A stretch of DNA of 64,000 nucleotides from Microvirga brassicacearum (GCF_008757455.1 NZ_VCMV01000013.1:607720-671719), one strand, 5' to 3'; shown: positions 16,703 to 27,512, numbered from the stretch's first letter. The notes: generated from the letters alone by a model not told the origin. Numbers and translations are program-made.

Positions 16703-17508
16703 GGCAGAACGGTTATCTGATCGAGACCATTGCCGCCTGGATCCTCGCGCTCCTGTGGCTGCTGCCGCTGGTCTATTGCCTGTGGAGCGCGCTTCACCCC
16801 GCCGAGTATGCGACGAACTTCGATCTCACAGCGCCGCTAACGCTGGAGAATTTCGCCCGTGCCTGGCGCCAGGCGCCCTTTGCCAGATATTATCTCAACA
16901 CGGTGATGCTGGTTACGCTGGTTCTGGCCGGACAGATTGTGGTCGCGACACTGGCGGCTTATGCACTCGCGCGGTTTCGCTTCGTCGGCCGCGATGTCCT
17001 GTTCGCACTCGTACTCGTCCAACTCATGATCATGCCGGACGTGCTGATCGTGGAGAATTATCGCGTCATCAGCGCGCTCAATCTGCTCGACACCATCCCG
17101 GCCATCGCGCTGCCCTACATGGCCTCAGCCTTCGGCATTTTCCTGCTGCGGCAGGCCTTCAAAAGCGTGCCGAACGAACTCGTCGACGCTGCGCGCGTGG
17201 AAGGCGCATCCTCTTTCGGTGTGCTGTGGCGGGTCTTCGTGCCGCTCGGAAAGACCACTTACATCGCCTTTGGTCTCGTGTCTGTCAGCTACCACTGGAA
17301 CAACTTCCTTTGGCCGCTCATCGTTACGAACTCGGTTGAAAGCCGCCCGCTTACCGTTGGCCTTGCGGTTTTCGGCGCGCCTGAGACAGGGGTCGATTGG
17401 TCGATCATCACCGCCGCGACGGTCATGACCATGGCCCCGCTTCTCCTCGCCTTCCTTTTGTTTCAGCGGCAGTTCGTTCAATCGTTCATGCGTGTCGGAA
17501 TCCGCTGA
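16699..17508 (+). CDS. Carbohydrate ABC transporter permease (UgpE/MalG-like)
   Basis: A 269-residue second permease subunit. The MalG-type coupling loop is visible as SVPNELVDAARVEGASSFGV, and VSYHWNNFLWPLIV is typical of CUT1 permeases. The start overlaps the UgpA-like stop by four bases (ATGA), showing translational coupling and a heterodimeric channel. It is the last gene of the operon and converges on the iron-type transporter genes at 17561. Confidence 0.93.
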   Translation: MRQNGYLIETIAAWILALLWLLPLVYCLWSALHPAEYATNFDLTAPLTLENFARAWRQAPFARYYLNTVMLVTLVLAGQIVVATLAAYALARFRFVGRDVLFALVLVQLMIMPDVLIVENYRVISALNLLDTIPAIALPYMASAFGIFLLRQAFKSVPNELVDAARVEGASSFGVLWRVFVPLGKTTYIAFGLVSVSYHWNNFLWPLIVTNSVESRPLTVGLAVFGAPETGVDWSIITAATVMTMAPLLLAFLLFQRQFVQSFMRVGIR

Positions 17509-17560
17509 CAAGCACGCCTCGGCTCCACTCGCTACGGAGGGCCGATTTCACGGCGCCCAT

Positions 17561-18331
17561 TCATGCGTGATCGACAATGGGACCATCGATGATGACCTGG
17601 GAGCACAAGCGGGAGCACCGCTCGATCCTGCCATCGACTTTGTAGATGTCCCTGAGAAGCGCGGGCGTGATCACTGCCTCGACCGGGCCGCAGCTGACCA
17701 TCGTTCCCGCGTCGATCACCATGACACGGTCCGCTACTCGCAGAACCTGGTTGAGATCATGAATCGCGAGAACGACGCAGATCTGTTGCTTCGTCGATAA
17801 GGCTCGGATCAGCGCCAACACCTCCACCTGTCGGTGGAGGTCGAGGGCGCTCGTCGGCTCGTCCAGGAGGAGGATCTTCGGCTCACGCGCCAGGGTCTGC
17901 GCCAGCGAAACCAATTGCCGCTGGCCACCGCTCAGTTCGCACAGATTCTTGAACGCGATGCTCTCGATCCGCACGGATGCGAGAGTGCTTTCCACCGCCT
18001 CAAGGTCCTGGTCGCGAACCCTGGAAGTGGCCCCCTGTTTGCGCGCCAGAAGAATCGACTCGAAAACGGTAAGGACGGTGTTCACCGAGGTGTCCTGCGG
18101 CATATAGCAGACACCACTAAGGCTAGTCTCGTTTGCGCCGCCGATCGAGATGTGTCCCGGCCCACCCAGAAGGCCGGCGATCCGGCGGAAGAGGCTCGAT
18201 TTGCCGGCGGCGTTCGGCCCGATGACCGCCGTCACCTCGCCTCCCTTCAGCAGAGGTGTGGTGATGCCCGAGAGCACATTCTGTCTGCCGTAGCGGACAC
18301 CAACGTCGTTGAGTTGCAGCGTTGCTACCAT
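17561..18331 (-). CDS. Iron/siderophore-type ABC transporter ATP-binding protein (FecE/BtuD-like)
   Basis: A 256-residue ATPase of the FecCDE/BtuCD class. It has Walker A GPNAAGKSS, signature LSGGQRQL, Walker [13 protein letters not shown] and switch LAIHDLNQ. Walker A has Ala-Ala-Gly-Lys in the middle, a common variant in this class. Its start overlaps the 3' end of the FecCD permease gene by seven bases. It powers uptake of a ferric siderophore, haem, cobalamin or other metal chelate. The nearby SAM methyltransferase and the Irr-like sites upstream of the operon favour a metal chelate. Confidence 0.92.
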   Translation of the reverse strand: MVATLQLNDVGVRYGRQNVLSGITTPLLKGGEVTAVIGPNAAGKSSLFRRIAGLLGGPGHISIGGANETSLSGVCYMPQDTSVNTVLTVFESILLARKQGATSRVRDQDLEAVESTLASVRIESIAFKNLCELSGGQRQLVSLAQTLAREPKILLLDEPTSALDLHRQVEVLALIRALSTKQQICVVLAIHDLNQVLRVADRVMVIDAGTMVSCGPVEAVITPALLRDIYKVDGRIERCSRLCSQVIIDGPIVDHA

Positions 18332-19389
18332 GCGCGCCCCCGGTTGGTCATAATGAGACTGAAAAGGAACGGCACACCCACGAGCGCCGTGATGATGCCG
18401 ATGGGAATGATGCTTCCTGGCAAGATGGATTTGCTGATTACGGATGTCAGGGACAGCATGGCGGCGCCCGAGAGAACGGAAGCGGGCAGGAAAAATCTTT
18501 GATCCTCGCCGATCAGCATCCGCGCAATGTGCGGTCCGACGAGCCCGATGAAACCAATCGTTCCGACGAAGGCCACAGGCACGGCGGCGAGAACGCTGAC
18601 GACGAGCATCGTCTCGAGCCGCACCCGACGAATATTCACGCCAAAACTCGCAGCCTTGTCGTCGCCCAGGCGAAGCGCCGTCAGGGCCCAGGCACGACGG
18701 ACGAAAACCGGAAGGGATACGGCAAGGACGAGCGTCATGATCGCAAGCTTCGGCCAAGTCGCGCGGGTGAGGCTGCCCATGGTCCAGAACACGACGGCGG
18801 CAAGGGCCTGCTCCGAGGCGAGAAACTGGACGAGCGCCAGCAAGGCATTGAACGTGAAAACAAGAGTGATGCCCAAGAGGACGATGGTCTCAACCGTTAC
18901 GCCGCGCTTCTGGCTCATGAGGTGAATGAACAGGGCGGCCGCCATCGCCATGATCAAGGCGTTGATCGACACCACGTATTCGATGGCGAACGGCAGGAGG
19001 CCGACCCCGAACACGAGGGCCAGGGACGCGCCGAAGCTCGCGGCGGCTGAGATGCCGAGCGTGAAGGGGCTGGCAAGCGGGTTATTGAGGATGGTCTGCA
19101 TCTGCGCACCGGCGGCGGAGAGCGCCGCCCCGACAACAACCGCCGTCAGCGCGACGGGCATGCGGATGTCCCAGAGCACGACGCTGACCTGATGAGGAAC
19201 CTCCACCGAACCGACCAGGGCGAGAACGACCTCCCGCATGCTGTAGCGGGCCGGCCCCAGGCCCAGATCGGCGATGACAGAGAGGATCAGCACGACGGTG
19301 AGTGCGAGGAGGACGAGTTTTTTGCGCCGGACGAGGGCGCGGTAAGCGCCGCGCCCTGCCTGCGCTGCAATGGGTGCTGCAATCGTCAA
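18325..19389 (-). CDS. FecCD-family ABC transporter permease
   Basis: A 354-residue permease of the FecCD/BtuC family with about ten hydrophobic helices. Family motifs include IRMPVALTAVVVGAALSAAGAQMQT, NNPLASPFTLGISAAASFGA and GTIGFIGLVGPHIARMLIG. One permease gene is enough, since the channel is a homodimer. It lies 4 bases after the binding-protein gene and overlaps the ATPase gene, forming a compact three-gene minus-strand operon. Confidence 0.94.
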   Translation of the reverse strand: MTIAAPIAAQAGRGAYRALVRRKKLVLLALTVVLILSVIADLGLGPARYSMREVVLALVGSVEVPHQVSVVLWDIRMPVALTAVVVGAALSAAGAQMQTILNNPLASPFTLGISAAASFGASLALVFGVGLLPFAIEYVVSINALIMAMAAALFIHLMSQKRGVTVETIVLLGITLVFTFNALLALVQFLASEQALAAVVFWTMGSLTRATWPKLAIMTLVLAVSLPVFVRRAWALTALRLGDDKAASFGVNIRRVRLETMLVVSVLAAVPVAFVGTIGFIGLVGPHIARMLIGEDQRFFLPASVLSGAAMLSLTSVISKSILPGSIIPIGIITALVGVPFLFSLIMTNRGRAW

Positions 19390-19393
19390 GCAC

Positions 19394-20533
19394 CTATTCC
19401 TTGTCGGTCAGTGAGACCCAGTATCCGGGCTTGTAGGCGACCGGCAGAAAGCGCTCGTGGAGAGAGTGCATCGTTTGGTCCGGGTCGAGGTCTTTGAACA
19501 ATTCGGGGTGCAGCCACTTGGCCATCTGCTGGATGGCGACGAATTGATAGGGGCTGTTGTAGAACTGATGCCAGATGGCGTGGACCTGCTTATTCCCCAC
19601 CGCCTTCACGCCGGTATAAGCGGGACGCTTCATCAGGGCCGCCAGCTTGTTGCGCGCCTCTGCGGCATTCGCACCGGAGCCGACACCAACCCATGCGCCG
19701 CCGGGCACGAACAATTCCCAATTCGAGCCGGTGACGATGACCTGATCCGGATTGGACGCGATGACCTGTTCCGGGTTCACGACGCCGAACGTGCCGGGAA
19801 TGATCTTGGCTGCCAAATTGGTTCCGCCGGCGACTTCGACCATTTTGCCGAAATTCTCGTTGCCGAAGGACATGCAGCAATCGTCGGTATAGCCTGCGGC
19901 GCGCTCCATCATCACGAGCGGCTTTGCGGGGTTCGCCTTGGCGAGCCGTTCAGTGACGCGATCAATCTGCTCCTTGCGGAAAGCGATGAACTCCTCCGAT
20001 CGCGCTTCCTTGCCGAACAGCTTGCCGATCAGCCGCATGCTCGGCTCGGTGTTCTCGAACGGCTTGTCGCGAAAATCCACGAACACGACAGGGATTCCGA
20101 GTTTGGCGAGCTTCTCGATGAGCTTCGAGTCGTCCGTCGCGGTCTTTGCCTCGACGTTCATGATCATGACGTCGGGGGCAAGCGCGACGGCCTGCTCAAT
20201 ATCGAAGGTCCCTTCCTTCGAGCCGCCGAACTTTGGAAGCGTCGCGATCTGCGGATACTTGGCGAGGTAATCCCTGTAGCCGTCGAGATCCGCCTTCTCG
20301 AAATCGTCCCGCCAGCCAACGACCCGCTTGAAAGGCGCATCGGTATCGAGAGCGGCGACAAAATAGATCTGGCGTCCCTCGCCGAGGATCACCTTGTTGA
20401 CCGGTGCCTTGACCTCGACCTGACGGCCAAGGACGTCAGTGACCGTGATCTTGCCCTCGGCCGCCTTGGTGGAGGCAGGCAGGAATGAGACAAGCGTTAG
20501 AGCCGCGCCGAGAACCAAGTGGAGAAGCTGCAT
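19394..20533 (-). CDS. Iron-siderophore-type ABC transporter substrate-binding protein (TroA/FepB fold)
   Basis: A 379-residue class III binding protein. The signal peptide starts MQLLHLVLGAALTLVSF with cleavage near STKAAEG. The mature domain begins ITVTDVLGRQVEVKAPVNKV, the usual opening of FepB/BtuF-like receptors, and includes PDVMIMN and a long bridging helix. It is larger than typical FepB proteins (~320). The ATG at 20533 is chosen for the signal peptide and the upstream GAGG. It is first in its operon, and AT-rich DNA with Irr-like boxes lies upstream. Confidence 0.9.
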   Translation of the reverse strand: MQLLHLVLGAALTLVSFLPASTKAAEGKITVTDVLGRQVEVKAPVNKVILGEGRQIYFVAALDTDAPFKRVVGWRDDFEKADLDGYRDYLAKYPQIATLPKFGGSKEGTFDIEQAVALAPDVMIMNVEAKTATDDSKLIEKLAKLGIPVVFVDFRDKPFENTEPSMRLIGKLFGKEARSEEFIAFRKEQIDRVTERLAKANPAKPLVMMERAAGYTDDCCMSFGNENFGKMVEVAGGTNLAAKIIPGTFGVVNPEQVIASNPDQVIVTGSNWELFVPGGAWVGVGSGANAAEARNKLAALMKRPAYTGVKAVGNKQVHAIWHQFYNSPYQFVAIQQMAKWLHPELFKDLDPDQTMHSLHERFLPVAYKPGYWVSLTDKE

Positions 20534-20603
20534 GAGGTGCCTCGCATTATAAAGGAAAGCGGCTCCTCGTATGGCGACCACAAAGGTATATCAAGGGTTA
20601 TCT

Positions 20604-20681
20604 TTTAGAATTACTATAATTACAAACTGATGTGGCCTTTCATTAGAACAATTCAATTCTAGAGATTAGAATACTTATAAC
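20604..20681. promoter_or_regulatory. AT-rich divergent control region with Irr-box-like repeats
   Basis: In the 209-base gap between the siderophore transporter and the methyltransferase, TTAGAA recurs three times, each opening a degenerate inverted repeat resembling the rhizobial iron control element TTTAGAA-N3-TTCTAAA. These are TTTAGAATTACTATAAT (20604-20620), ATTAGAACAATTCAATT (20642-20658) and ATTAGAATACTTATAAC (20665-20681). The surrounding DNA is far more AT-rich than the genes. Binding by Irr or a similar iron regulator is inference. Confidence 0.4.
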
Positions 20682-20742
20682 TTGACGACGATAATACCCG
20701 GCGCTAAGTCACGCAAAAATTTGCGAGTGTGAGAAAATTTCA

Positions 20743-21519
20743 ATGACGTCGAATTACACGCTTCGCGACGAGATCCGCGAATACTGGTCGGCTCGCGCGC
20801 CGACATTCGATGATCAAGTAGGGCACGAGATTTTCTCGGAAGCGGAGCGTCAGGCCTGGCGCGCGCTTTTCCTGCGCCACCTCGGGCCGGGCGAGGGCCG
20901 CCGGGCGCTCGATCTCGCGAGCGGAACCGGAGTGATCTCCCACTTGCTCGACGGCTTGGGTTTCGATGTGACCGGGCTCGACTGGTCCGAGGCGATGCTG
21001 GCCCGTGCGCGCGCCAAGGCGGCAGCGCGCGGAACGCAGATCCGCTTCGTCATGGGTGATGTGGAGCGCACGCTGGAGAGTCGGGCGAGCTACGACGTCA
21101 TCGTGACGCGCCATCTGGTCTGGACATTGGTGGACCCGGAGGCTGCTTTCAAGGAATGGCATTCCCTGCTGAAGCCCGGCGGCAAATTGCTGATAATCGA
21201 CGGCGATTTCGTCTCCGACACGATCCTGAAACGCATGATCAGGATGCTCGAGCGTCTCAAGGGGCGAGCGTCACCCATCGCCGTTGCCTCGGACGCCATG
21301 CGTCAGACCCACGAGAGGATCCTGCGCCAGGTGCACTTCTCCAAGGGAGCGCGCGCACGCGAGGTCGTGGACCTGCTGCGTCAGGCAGGTTTTGCCGAGA
21401 ATATTGTCGACCGCGATCTCAAGCGTATTCACCGCGAGCAGGCCAAACATATGCCACTGCTCAAGGGTTTGGAGCGCGCAACGCAACATCGCTATGCCAT
21501 CGTCTCGACGAAACGGTGA
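20743..21519 (+). CDS. Class I SAM-dependent methyltransferase
   Basis: A 258-residue methyltransferase. The SAM-binding motif I ALDLASGTGVIS is at residues ~48-59, followed by VTGLDWSEAML (motif II area), FVMGDVE and DVIVTRHLVWTL (post-motif). It is preceded by EYWSARAPTFDD, common in small-molecule methyltransferases of the UbiE/Methyltransf_11 group. It diverges from the iron/siderophore-type importer and shares its regulatory gap. It could modify a chelator or release a ligand, but no substrate can be read from the sequence. Confidence 0.88.
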   Translation: MTSNYTLRDEIREYWSARAPTFDDQVGHEIFSEAERQAWRALFLRHLGPGEGRRALDLASGTGVISHLLDGLGFDVTGLDWSEAMLARARAKAAARGTQIRFVMGDVERTLESRASYDVIVTRHLVWTLVDPEAAFKEWHSLLKPGGKLLIIDGDFVSDTILKRMIRMLERLKGRASPIAVASDAMRQTHERILRQVHFSKGARAREVVDLLRQAGFAENIVDRDLKRIHREQAKHMPLLKGLERATQHRYAIVSTKR

Positions 21520-21637
21520 AGAGTTGAGGCATTAGGGAGCCGTCGCAACGCTTTTTGTGCACACAACGCCGATCCGCGGCAAAGCGGGCGCTCTCCAATG
21601 GCTCGGCCACGTAGTAGCCGGAGCTGGCGTCGAACAG

Positions 21638-22204
21638 TCAGGCAATCTCCACCAGAATGGCTCTGCCGCTTCCAGATAATTGTATCAGCTCCTGGGTGTT
21701 ACCGAGTCTCATCGTGTCGAAACACTGAAGGGAGTAGATGACGCCGTCCAATGTCACGTCGAACGAACTATCCATCGGCACGAGAAACGCCGCACGGGTC
21801 CCTTCGGACAGCAGCATGACACCCGCACCCAGGATCCTCGTCCGATGCTCGAAATATCCGCGCCGTGTCATCACGTTGAGATCGCGGATTGGCCCCGAAA
21901 GGAGCTTGCAGGCCGTCGTATCGTTACCGGAGAAAGAGAGCTTGGGAGACGTCCGGTTCAGCCGATAGGGAACCCCGTTCACATCGAGTTCGATGCCGTT
22001 CCCTTGCAGCACGACGAGCGTTCGGTCGATCTGCGGGAAGGGCGAGAATGGGCCGTCGGATTCCACGTCGGCCATGCTGATGCGCCAGCCGAACGTCTCG
22101 AAGCTCGAGCCCTCCGGGAAAGCCGCGATCTCCGCCGTCGTGCCGCCGCCATTCTTCCACGGAACTCTGACAAGATGTTCGGCACGGATCACCCGGACAT
22201 CCAT
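21638..22204 (-). CDS. hutD: HutD family protein
   Basis: A 188-residue HutD protein, a small cupin-like fold found in hut operons. Typical parts are VPWKNGGGTTAEIAAFP near the N-terminus and FGWRISMADVESDGPFSPFPQIDRTL. HutD is thought to tune the hut response, perhaps by binding a pathway intermediate (formylglutamate has been suggested). It is the last gene of the minus-strand hut operon, 5 bases after the urocanase stop. Confidence 0.93.
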   Translation of the reverse strand: MDVRVIRAEHLVRVPWKNGGGTTAEIAAFPEGSSFETFGWRISMADVESDGPFSPFPQIDRTLVVLQGNGIELDVNGVPYRLNRTSPKLSFSGNDTTACKLLSGPIRDLNVMTRRGYFEHRTRILGAGVMLLSEGTRAAFLVPMDSSFDVTLDGVIYSLQCFDTMRLGNTQELIQLSGSGRAILVEIA

Positions 22205-22209
22205 GGTGT

Positions 22210-23874
22210 TCAGTCCAGGCTCGGCAGGTTGAGTCCGTGCTCACGAGCGCACGCGATGGCACCCTCGTAGCCCGCATCGGCGTGACGCATGACGCCGCTT
22301 GCCGGGTCGTTCCATAGAACGCGCTCGAGACGACGAGCGGCGTCCGGTGTCCCGTCGCAGACGATAACCATGCCGGAATGCTGGGAAAAGCCCATACCCA
22401 CGCCACCGCCGTGATGCAGCGACACCCAAGTTGCACCGGATGCGCAGTTGAGGAGGGCGTTGAGGAGGGGCCAGTCCGAAACGGCATCCGAGCCGTCCCT
22501 CATGGATTCCGTTTCGCGGTTCGGGCTCGCGACCGAACCTGAATCGAGGTGGTCGCGGCCGATCACGATGGGAGCTTTCAACTCGCCGCGGGCGACCATC
22601 TCGTTGAAGGCCAGACCGAGCCGATGACGGTCGCCAAGACCCACCCAGCAGATCCGCGCGGGCAGGCCCTGAAACCTGATCCGCTCCCGCGCCATATCGA
22701 GCCAGTTGTGCAGGTGGGCGTTGTCGGGCAGCAACTCCTTCACCTTGGCGTCGGTCTTGTAGATATCCTCCGGGTCGCCCGAAAGTGCGGCCCAGCGGAA
22801 CGGCCCGATGCCACGGCAGAACAGCGGCCGGATATAAGCCGGCACGAAACCCGGGAACGCAAAGGCGTCCTCGACGCCCTCTTCCTTCGCCATCTGACGA
22901 ATGTTGTTGCCGTAATCGAACGTCGGAACGCCGGCCTCGTGGAAGCCCAGCATGGCGCGAACATGCTCCGCCATGGAGCGCTTGGCCGCTTGCTCAACGG
23001 CCTTGGGATCGCTTTCGCGCCGTTCCATCCATTCAGACAACGTCCAGCCCTTCGGCAGATAGCCGTTGATCGGATCGTGTGCCGAGGTCTGGTCCGTTAC
23101 CGCATCGGGCCGGACGCCGCGCCGAAGGATCTCCGGGAAAATTTCGGCCGCATTGCCGAGAAGGCCAACCGATACAGCTTTCCTGTCGCGGCAGGATTGC
23201 TCGATGATGGCAAGCGCCTCATCCAGCGTCTCCGCTTGCCTGTCGACATAGCCGGTCTTCAGGCGCATCTCGATCCGGCTGGCCTGACATTCGACAGCGA
23301 GGCACGAGGCGCCCGCCATGGTTGCGGCAAGCGGTTGCGCCCCGCCCATGCCGCCGAGGCCGGCGGTCAGGATCCAGCGGCCGGAAAGATCGCCGCCGTA
23401 ATGCTGGCGGCCCATTTCGACGAAGGTCTCGTAGGTGCCCTGCACAATGCCTTGGCTGCCGATATAGATCCACGAGCCGGCCGTCATCTGGCCGTACATC
23501 ATGAGCCCCATGCGATCGAGCTCGTGAAATTTGTCCCAGTTTGCCCAATGCGGAACAAGATTTGAATTGGCGATCAGCACGCGCGGGGCATCCGCATGCG
23601 TGCGAAAAATTCCGACAGGTTTGCCGGATTGCACGAGAAGCGTTTCGTCGTCACCCAGTGTTTTGAGGGAGGCGACAATGCGGTCGAAGCTCTCCCAATT
23701 GCGCGCCGCGCGTCCGATCCCGCCATAGACGACAAGTTCGCTCGGCTTCTCCGCCACGTCGGGGTCGAGATTGTTCATGAGCATGCGCAGCGGCGCCTCG
23801 GTCAGCCAGCTCTTGGCCGACAGTTCAGTGCCGTGGGCGGCGCGGATCACGCGGGCGTTGTCGGTGCGAGTCAT
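22210..23874 (-). CDS. hutU: Urocanate hydratase
   Basis: A 554-residue urocanase, full length for the family (~555). It converts urocanate to imidazolone propionate using tightly bound NAD+ as electrophile. Visible signatures are [19 protein letters not shown] (NAD region), [19 protein letters not shown] and [17 protein letters not shown], which carries the conserved cysteine. The C-terminal [17 protein letters not shown] is also diagnostic. The ATG at 23874 has AAGGA upstream and overlaps the hutG stop; the frame extends 15 codons further but without support. Confidence 0.97.
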   Translation of the reverse strand: MTRTDNARVIRAAHGTELSAKSWLTEAPLRMLMNNLDPDVAEKPSELVVYGGIGRAARNWESFDRIVASLKTLGDDETLLVQSGKPVGIFRTHADAPRVLIANSNLVPHWANWDKFHELDRMGLMMYGQMTAGSWIYIGSQGIVQGTYETFVEMGRQHYGGDLSGRWILTAGLGGMGGAQPLAATMAGASCLAVECQASRIEMRLKTGYVDRQAETLDEALAIIEQSCRDRKAVSVGLLGNAAEIFPEILRRGVRPDAVTDQTSAHDPINGYLPKGWTLSEWMERRESDPKAVEQAAKRSMAEHVRAMLGFHEAGVPTFDYGNNIRQMAKEEGVEDAFAFPGFVPAYIRPLFCRGIGPFRWAALSGDPEDIYKTDAKVKELLPDNAHLHNWLDMARERIRFQGLPARICWVGLGDRHRLGLAFNEMVARGELKAPIVIGRDHLDSGSVASPNRETESMRDGSDAVSDWPLLNALLNCASGATWVSLHHGGGVGMGFSQHSGMVIVCDGTPDAARRLERVLWNDPASGVMRHADAGYEGAIACAREHGLNLPSLD

Positions 23875-24725
23875 GAGGTTGTCCTTCCTCGGAATCCGGG
23901 TTGAGCAAAATTCAGGCATTCCTCGAGAATGCGGGTGAGAACGGCACGCATGGGAGCAGCGTAGGCGTCGTCATAGGCGGTGGGCCATCGCCCTTCCGCA
24001 ACCGGGCCTGCTCGCTCCATCATGTAGCCACGACAGGCGAGTTCCATCTGAACCGCATGAACGCCGTTCTCAGGTCGTCCGAGTGTCCGGGTGATGAACC
24101 CGCCCTTGAACCGGCCGTTGAGCACATGGCTGAAATTGCTGGCCGCGCAGATCTGCTCGACGGCGTCGCTCAAAGCGGCGGCGCAGGTCGCTCCGCCATT
24201 CGTGCCGATGTTGAAGTTCGGCAGCGTACCGTCGAAAAGGCGCGGGATCGCTGATCGGATCGAGTGGCAATCATAAACCACGACACGGGGGTGACTTGCG
24301 CGCAGGCGGTCGACCTCGTTTTGGAGCGCGGCGTGATACGGCTCGAAGAAGCGGGTGCGGCGTTCGGCGACGCTTGCTGCGTCGGGCTCCGCGCCAGACA
24401 AGTAGAGAGGCTCGCCGTCGAACGTCGTCGTCGGACAAAGCTCCGTCGTCGCCTGTCCGGGATAAAGCGAGATGCCGGACGGGTCCCTGTTGACGTCGAT
24501 CACCGTGCGAGAAATAGCCGTCCTGATGATGGTTGCGCCGAGATCTCCGGCAAAATCGTAGAGGCGGTCGATCCACCAATCCGCGTCCTTCCGGGCAAGC
24601 CAGAGCGAGACGAGCCCGCGTTCGCAGCCGGCGGGGATTTCCGTGCCCGTATGCGGCAGGCTCACCACGAGTGGTGCATCTCCGCGTGTCACCTCCAGCC
24701 ACGGGAGAGGAATCGAGTCGCTCAT
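23871..24725 (-). CDS. hutG: N-formylglutamate deformylase
   Basis: A 284-residue zinc amidohydrolase converting N-formyl-L-glutamate to glutamate and formate, the last step of the five-step histidine pathway. Recognisable parts are [42 protein letters not shown] and [10 protein letters not shown]. The start overlaps the hutH stop and the stop overlaps the hutU start. Its presence, with hutF across the divergent promoter, defines the deiminase/deformylase route instead of direct formiminoglutamase. Confidence 0.95.
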   Translation of the reverse strand: MSDSIPLPWLEVTRGDAPLVVSLPHTGTEIPAGCERGLVSLWLARKDADWWIDRLYDFAGDLGATIIRTAISRTVIDVNRDPSGISLYPGQATTELCPTTTFDGEPLYLSGAEPDAASVAERRTRFFEPYHAALQNEVDRLRASHPRVVVYDCHSIRSAIPRLFDGTLPNFNIGTNGGATCAAALSDAVEQICAASNFSHVLNGRFKGGFITRTLGRPENGVHAVQMELACRGYMMERAGPVAEGRWPTAYDDAYAAPMRAVLTRILEECLNFAQPGFRGRTTS

Positions 24726-26269
24726 CGCGCGTCCCCGGCGACAACCGGCAACACATCGCCACCCACTGCGGCAGCCAATGCGCCGGACCTCACAAAAGCA
24801 CTCGCCTGCGCAATGTCGGGGGCCATGTACCTGTCCTCATTCAGATGCGGCACCGCACCACGCAGAAGCGCCCGCGCTCGCTCCAGTCGCTCGCTTGACG
24901 GCATCGGCGCGTGGAAGTCGCAGCCCTGAACGGCGACGAGAAACTCGATGCCGATCACATGCACGGTATTGGTCGCCATCGGCAGCAGCCGCCGCGCGCC
25001 ATGGGTCGCCATGGACACATGGTCCTCCTGGTTGGCCGAGGTCGGGATCGAGTCGACGCTCGCCGGGTAGGCGCGCTGCTTGTTTTCAGACACGAGAGCT
25101 GCGGCTGTTACCTGCGGAATCATGAAACCGGAATGGAGGCCGGGTTTCGGCGTCAGGAAAGCCGGCAGGCCGGAGAGGGCCGGATCGACCAGCATGGCGA
25201 TGCGCCGTTCCGCCAGCGATCCGATTTCACAAAGGGCCATCGCGATCATATCGGCCGCGAAGGCAACCGGTTCCGCGTGAAAATTGCCTCCGGAGATGAC
25301 TTCGTTGGTGTCCGAAAAGACGAGCGGATTGTCGGAAACGCCGTTGGCCTCGGTGCCGAGCGTCTCACCTGCCTGCCGCAGCAGGTCGAGCACCGCTCCC
25401 ATCACCTGTGGTTGGCAGCGCAGGCAATAGGGGTCCTGCACGCGAGCATCGTTGATGAGGTGCGAGGCTCGAATGGCGCTGCCCTGCATCAGCGTGCGCA
25501 AAGCGGCCGCCACCTCGATCTGGCCGCGATGCCGCCGCAGCTTCTGGATGCGCTCATCGAACGGTCCATCCGACCCCTTGGCGGCATCGGTCGCAAGGGC
25601 GCCGGTGACGATGGCGGCTTGAAACACCCGCTCGGCCTCGAACAGTCCTGCCAACGCGAGCGCAGTCGAAACCTGCGTGCCGTTGAGAAGGGCGAGGCCC
25701 TCTTTCGGGCCGAGCGCAAGTGGTGCCAGATCGATACGCGCGAGTGCGTCGGCTGCTGGAACGCGCGCGCCGTCGACAATAAATTCGCCGATGCCCATGA
25801 GGGTCGCTGTCATGTGGGCGAGGGGAGCAAGATCGCCCGACGCACCCACCGATCCCTGTCCGGGAATAACCGGAATGAGGCCGGCTTCCAGGCAGGTCGC
25901 CAGATGCGTGATGGTGGACCAGCGCACGCCGGATGCGCCCTGCGCGAGGCTCGCGAGTTTGAGCGCCATCACAAGGCGCACCACCGGCGCGGGCAGAGGT
26001 TCGCCGACGCCAGCCGCGTGGGACAACACGATGTTGCGCTGCAGCGCCGCGAGATCGGCTTGGCCGATCCGAACGCCTGCGAGTTTCCCGAAGCCGGTAT
26101 TGATGCCGTAGACCGGATCCCCTTTGGCGACGATCAGGTCGATGGTCCTGGCCGCAGCCTCGACCTGGGGCCGGCATGCGTTCTCCAATGTAGCGACGGC
26201 GCCGTCGTAAACGCGGCGCCAATCGGCCAGCGTTACGGAGCCTGGGGTAAGCGTCACGGTTTCGGTCAC
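24722..26269 (-). CDS. hutH: Histidine ammonia-lyase
   Basis: A 515-residue histidase that eliminates ammonia from L-histidine to give urocanate. The MIO electrophile-forming Ala143-Ser144-Gly145 is present in [14 protein letters not shown], with [11 protein letters not shown] near residue 54 and [14 protein letters not shown] in the C-terminal half, all typical. The GTG at 26269 is preferred because it overlaps the hutI stop (GTGA) and follows GGAGAGG; the frame extends upstream without a ribosome site. Confidence 0.97.
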   Translation of the reverse strand: MTETVTLTPGSVTLADWRRVYDGAVATLENACRPQVEAAARTIDLIVAKGDPVYGINTGFGKLAGVRIGQADLAALQRNIVLSHAAGVGEPLPAPVVRLVMALKLASLAQGASGVRWSTITHLATCLEAGLIPVIPGQGSVGASGDLAPLAHMTATLMGIGEFIVDGARVPAADALARIDLAPLALGPKEGLALLNGTQVSTALALAGLFEAERVFQAAIVTGALATDAAKGSDGPFDERIQKLRRHRGQIEVAAALRTLMQGSAIRASHLINDARVQDPYCLRCQPQVMGAVLDLLRQAGETLGTEANGVSDNPLVFSDTNEVISGGNFHAEPVAFAADMIAMALCEIGSLAERRIAMLVDPALSGLPAFLTPKPGLHSGFMIPQVTAAALVSENKQRAYPASVDSIPTSANQEDHVSMATHGARRLLPMATNTVHVIGIEFLVAVQGCDFHAPMPSSERLERARALLRGAVPHLNEDRYMAPDIAQASAFVRSGALAAAVGGDVLPVVAGDAR

Positions 26270-27474
26270 TGTCCTCTCCAGATGCGGGCATGCAGCGGGT
26301 TGAAGCCGAGCCGGTAGACGAGCTCGGCGGGGCGTTCGATGTTCCAGATGGCGAGGTCGCATGACTTGCCTCGCTCAAGCGTCCCTATCTCGGGAAGCCG
26401 CCCGAGGGCGCGGGCGGCTTCCCGCGTCACGCCCGCAAGGCATTCCTCGACCGTCAGACGGAACAGGGTCGCGCCCATATTCATGGCGAGCAGGAGCGAG
26501 GTCAGCGGCGAGGTTCCGGGATTGCAGTCGGTTGCGAGCGCCATGCGGGTGCCGTATCGCCGGAAAGCGGCCACTGGCGGTGCCTGCGTCTCGCGCAGCA
26601 TGTAGAAGGCGCCCGGCAGCAGCACCGCAACCGCGCCCGACTTCGCCATTGCGGCGGCGCCCTCGTCGTCCGTGTGTTCGAGATGATCGGCTGAAAGTGC
26701 TCCATACTCTGCGGCGAGCTTCGCCCCGTGCAGATTGGAGAGTTGGTCGGCATGAAGCTTAATGTTCAGTCCCAGCGCCTTCGCCGCCGCGAACACGCGG
26801 GCGGTCTGTTCCGGCGAGAACGCGATCCGTTCACAGAATGCGTCGACCGCGTGGACAAGACCCTCGCGCACGAGGACGGGCATCATCTCTTCGCAAACCC
26901 TGGTGATATAGACATCCTTGTCACCGCTCCCCTCGGGCGGCACGGCGTGCGCGCCCAGGAATGTCGTGGTGATCGAGACGGGACGTTCATGTGCGAGACG
27001 CCGGGCTGCGCGCAGCATCCGTGCCTCGGTGTCGAGGTCGAGCCCGTAGCCGGATTTGACCTCCACCGTCGTGCAGCCTTCGGCGATGAGGTGGTCGAGG
27101 CGGGGCAGGGCGCCGGTGACGAGATCGTCCTCGCTCGCGCCACGGGTCGCCCTGACGGTGGAAACGATACCGCCACCAGCCTGGGCGATTTCCTCGTAGC
27201 TCGCGCCCTTCAGGCGCAGCTCGAATTCCTCGGCCCGATCGCCCCCGAAGATGAGATGGGTGTGGCAGTCGACGAGGCCCGGCGTGATCCACCGCCCGGC
27301 GCAGTCGATCCGATCGGCCGCATCCCATGAGGATGGCAGATCTTCCATCGCTCCGGCAAAAGCGATGCGGCCGTCCCGGGCCGCGATGGCGCCACGCTCG
27401 ACAATCCCCAAGCCGTCCTCGGCAGGGGCGAGCGTCGCAAGGCGAGCATTGAACCAGACCCGGTCAAAGCGCAT
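26266..27474 (-). CDS. hutI: Imidazolonepropionase
   Basis: A 402-residue metal-dependent amidohydrolase opening imidazolone propionate to N-formimino-L-glutamate. The metal site begins with [41 protein letters not shown] and LATDCNPGT match the family at the expected spacings. It is the first gene of the minus-strand hutIHGUD operon and faces hutF across a 148-base control region. Confidence 0.96.
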   Translation of the reverse strand: MRFDRVWFNARLATLAPAEDGLGIVERGAIAARDGRIAFAGAMEDLPSSWDAADRIDCAGRWITPGLVDCHTHLIFGGDRAEEFELRLKGASYEEIAQAGGGIVSTVRATRGASEDDLVTGALPRLDHLIAEGCTTVEVKSGYGLDLDTEARMLRAARRLAHERPVSITTTFLGAHAVPPEGSGDKDVYITRVCEEMMPVLVREGLVHAVDAFCERIAFSPEQTARVFAAAKALGLNIKLHADQLSNLHGAKLAAEYGALSADHLEHTDDEGAAAMAKSGAVAVLLPGAFYMLRETQAPPVAAFRRYGTRMALATDCNPGTSPLTSLLLAMNMGATLFRLTVEECLAGVTREAARALGRLPEIGTLERGKSCDLAIWNIERPAELVYRLGFNPLHARIWRGQ

Positions 27475-27500
27475 GTTTCGGCTCCGGTGACCTTCTGTTA

Positions 27501-27512
27501 ATGTCTATACAT
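27501..27512. promoter_or_regulatory. Candidate HutC operator (ATGTCTATACAT)
   Basis: ATGT-CTAT-ACAT is a near-palindrome in the divergent hutI/hutF gap, resembling known HutC sites of the TGTATATACA kind. It lies 27 bases upstream of the hutI start and 111 bases upstream of hutF, suitable for repressing both operons. It is inferred from family knowledge and location. Confidence 0.5.
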
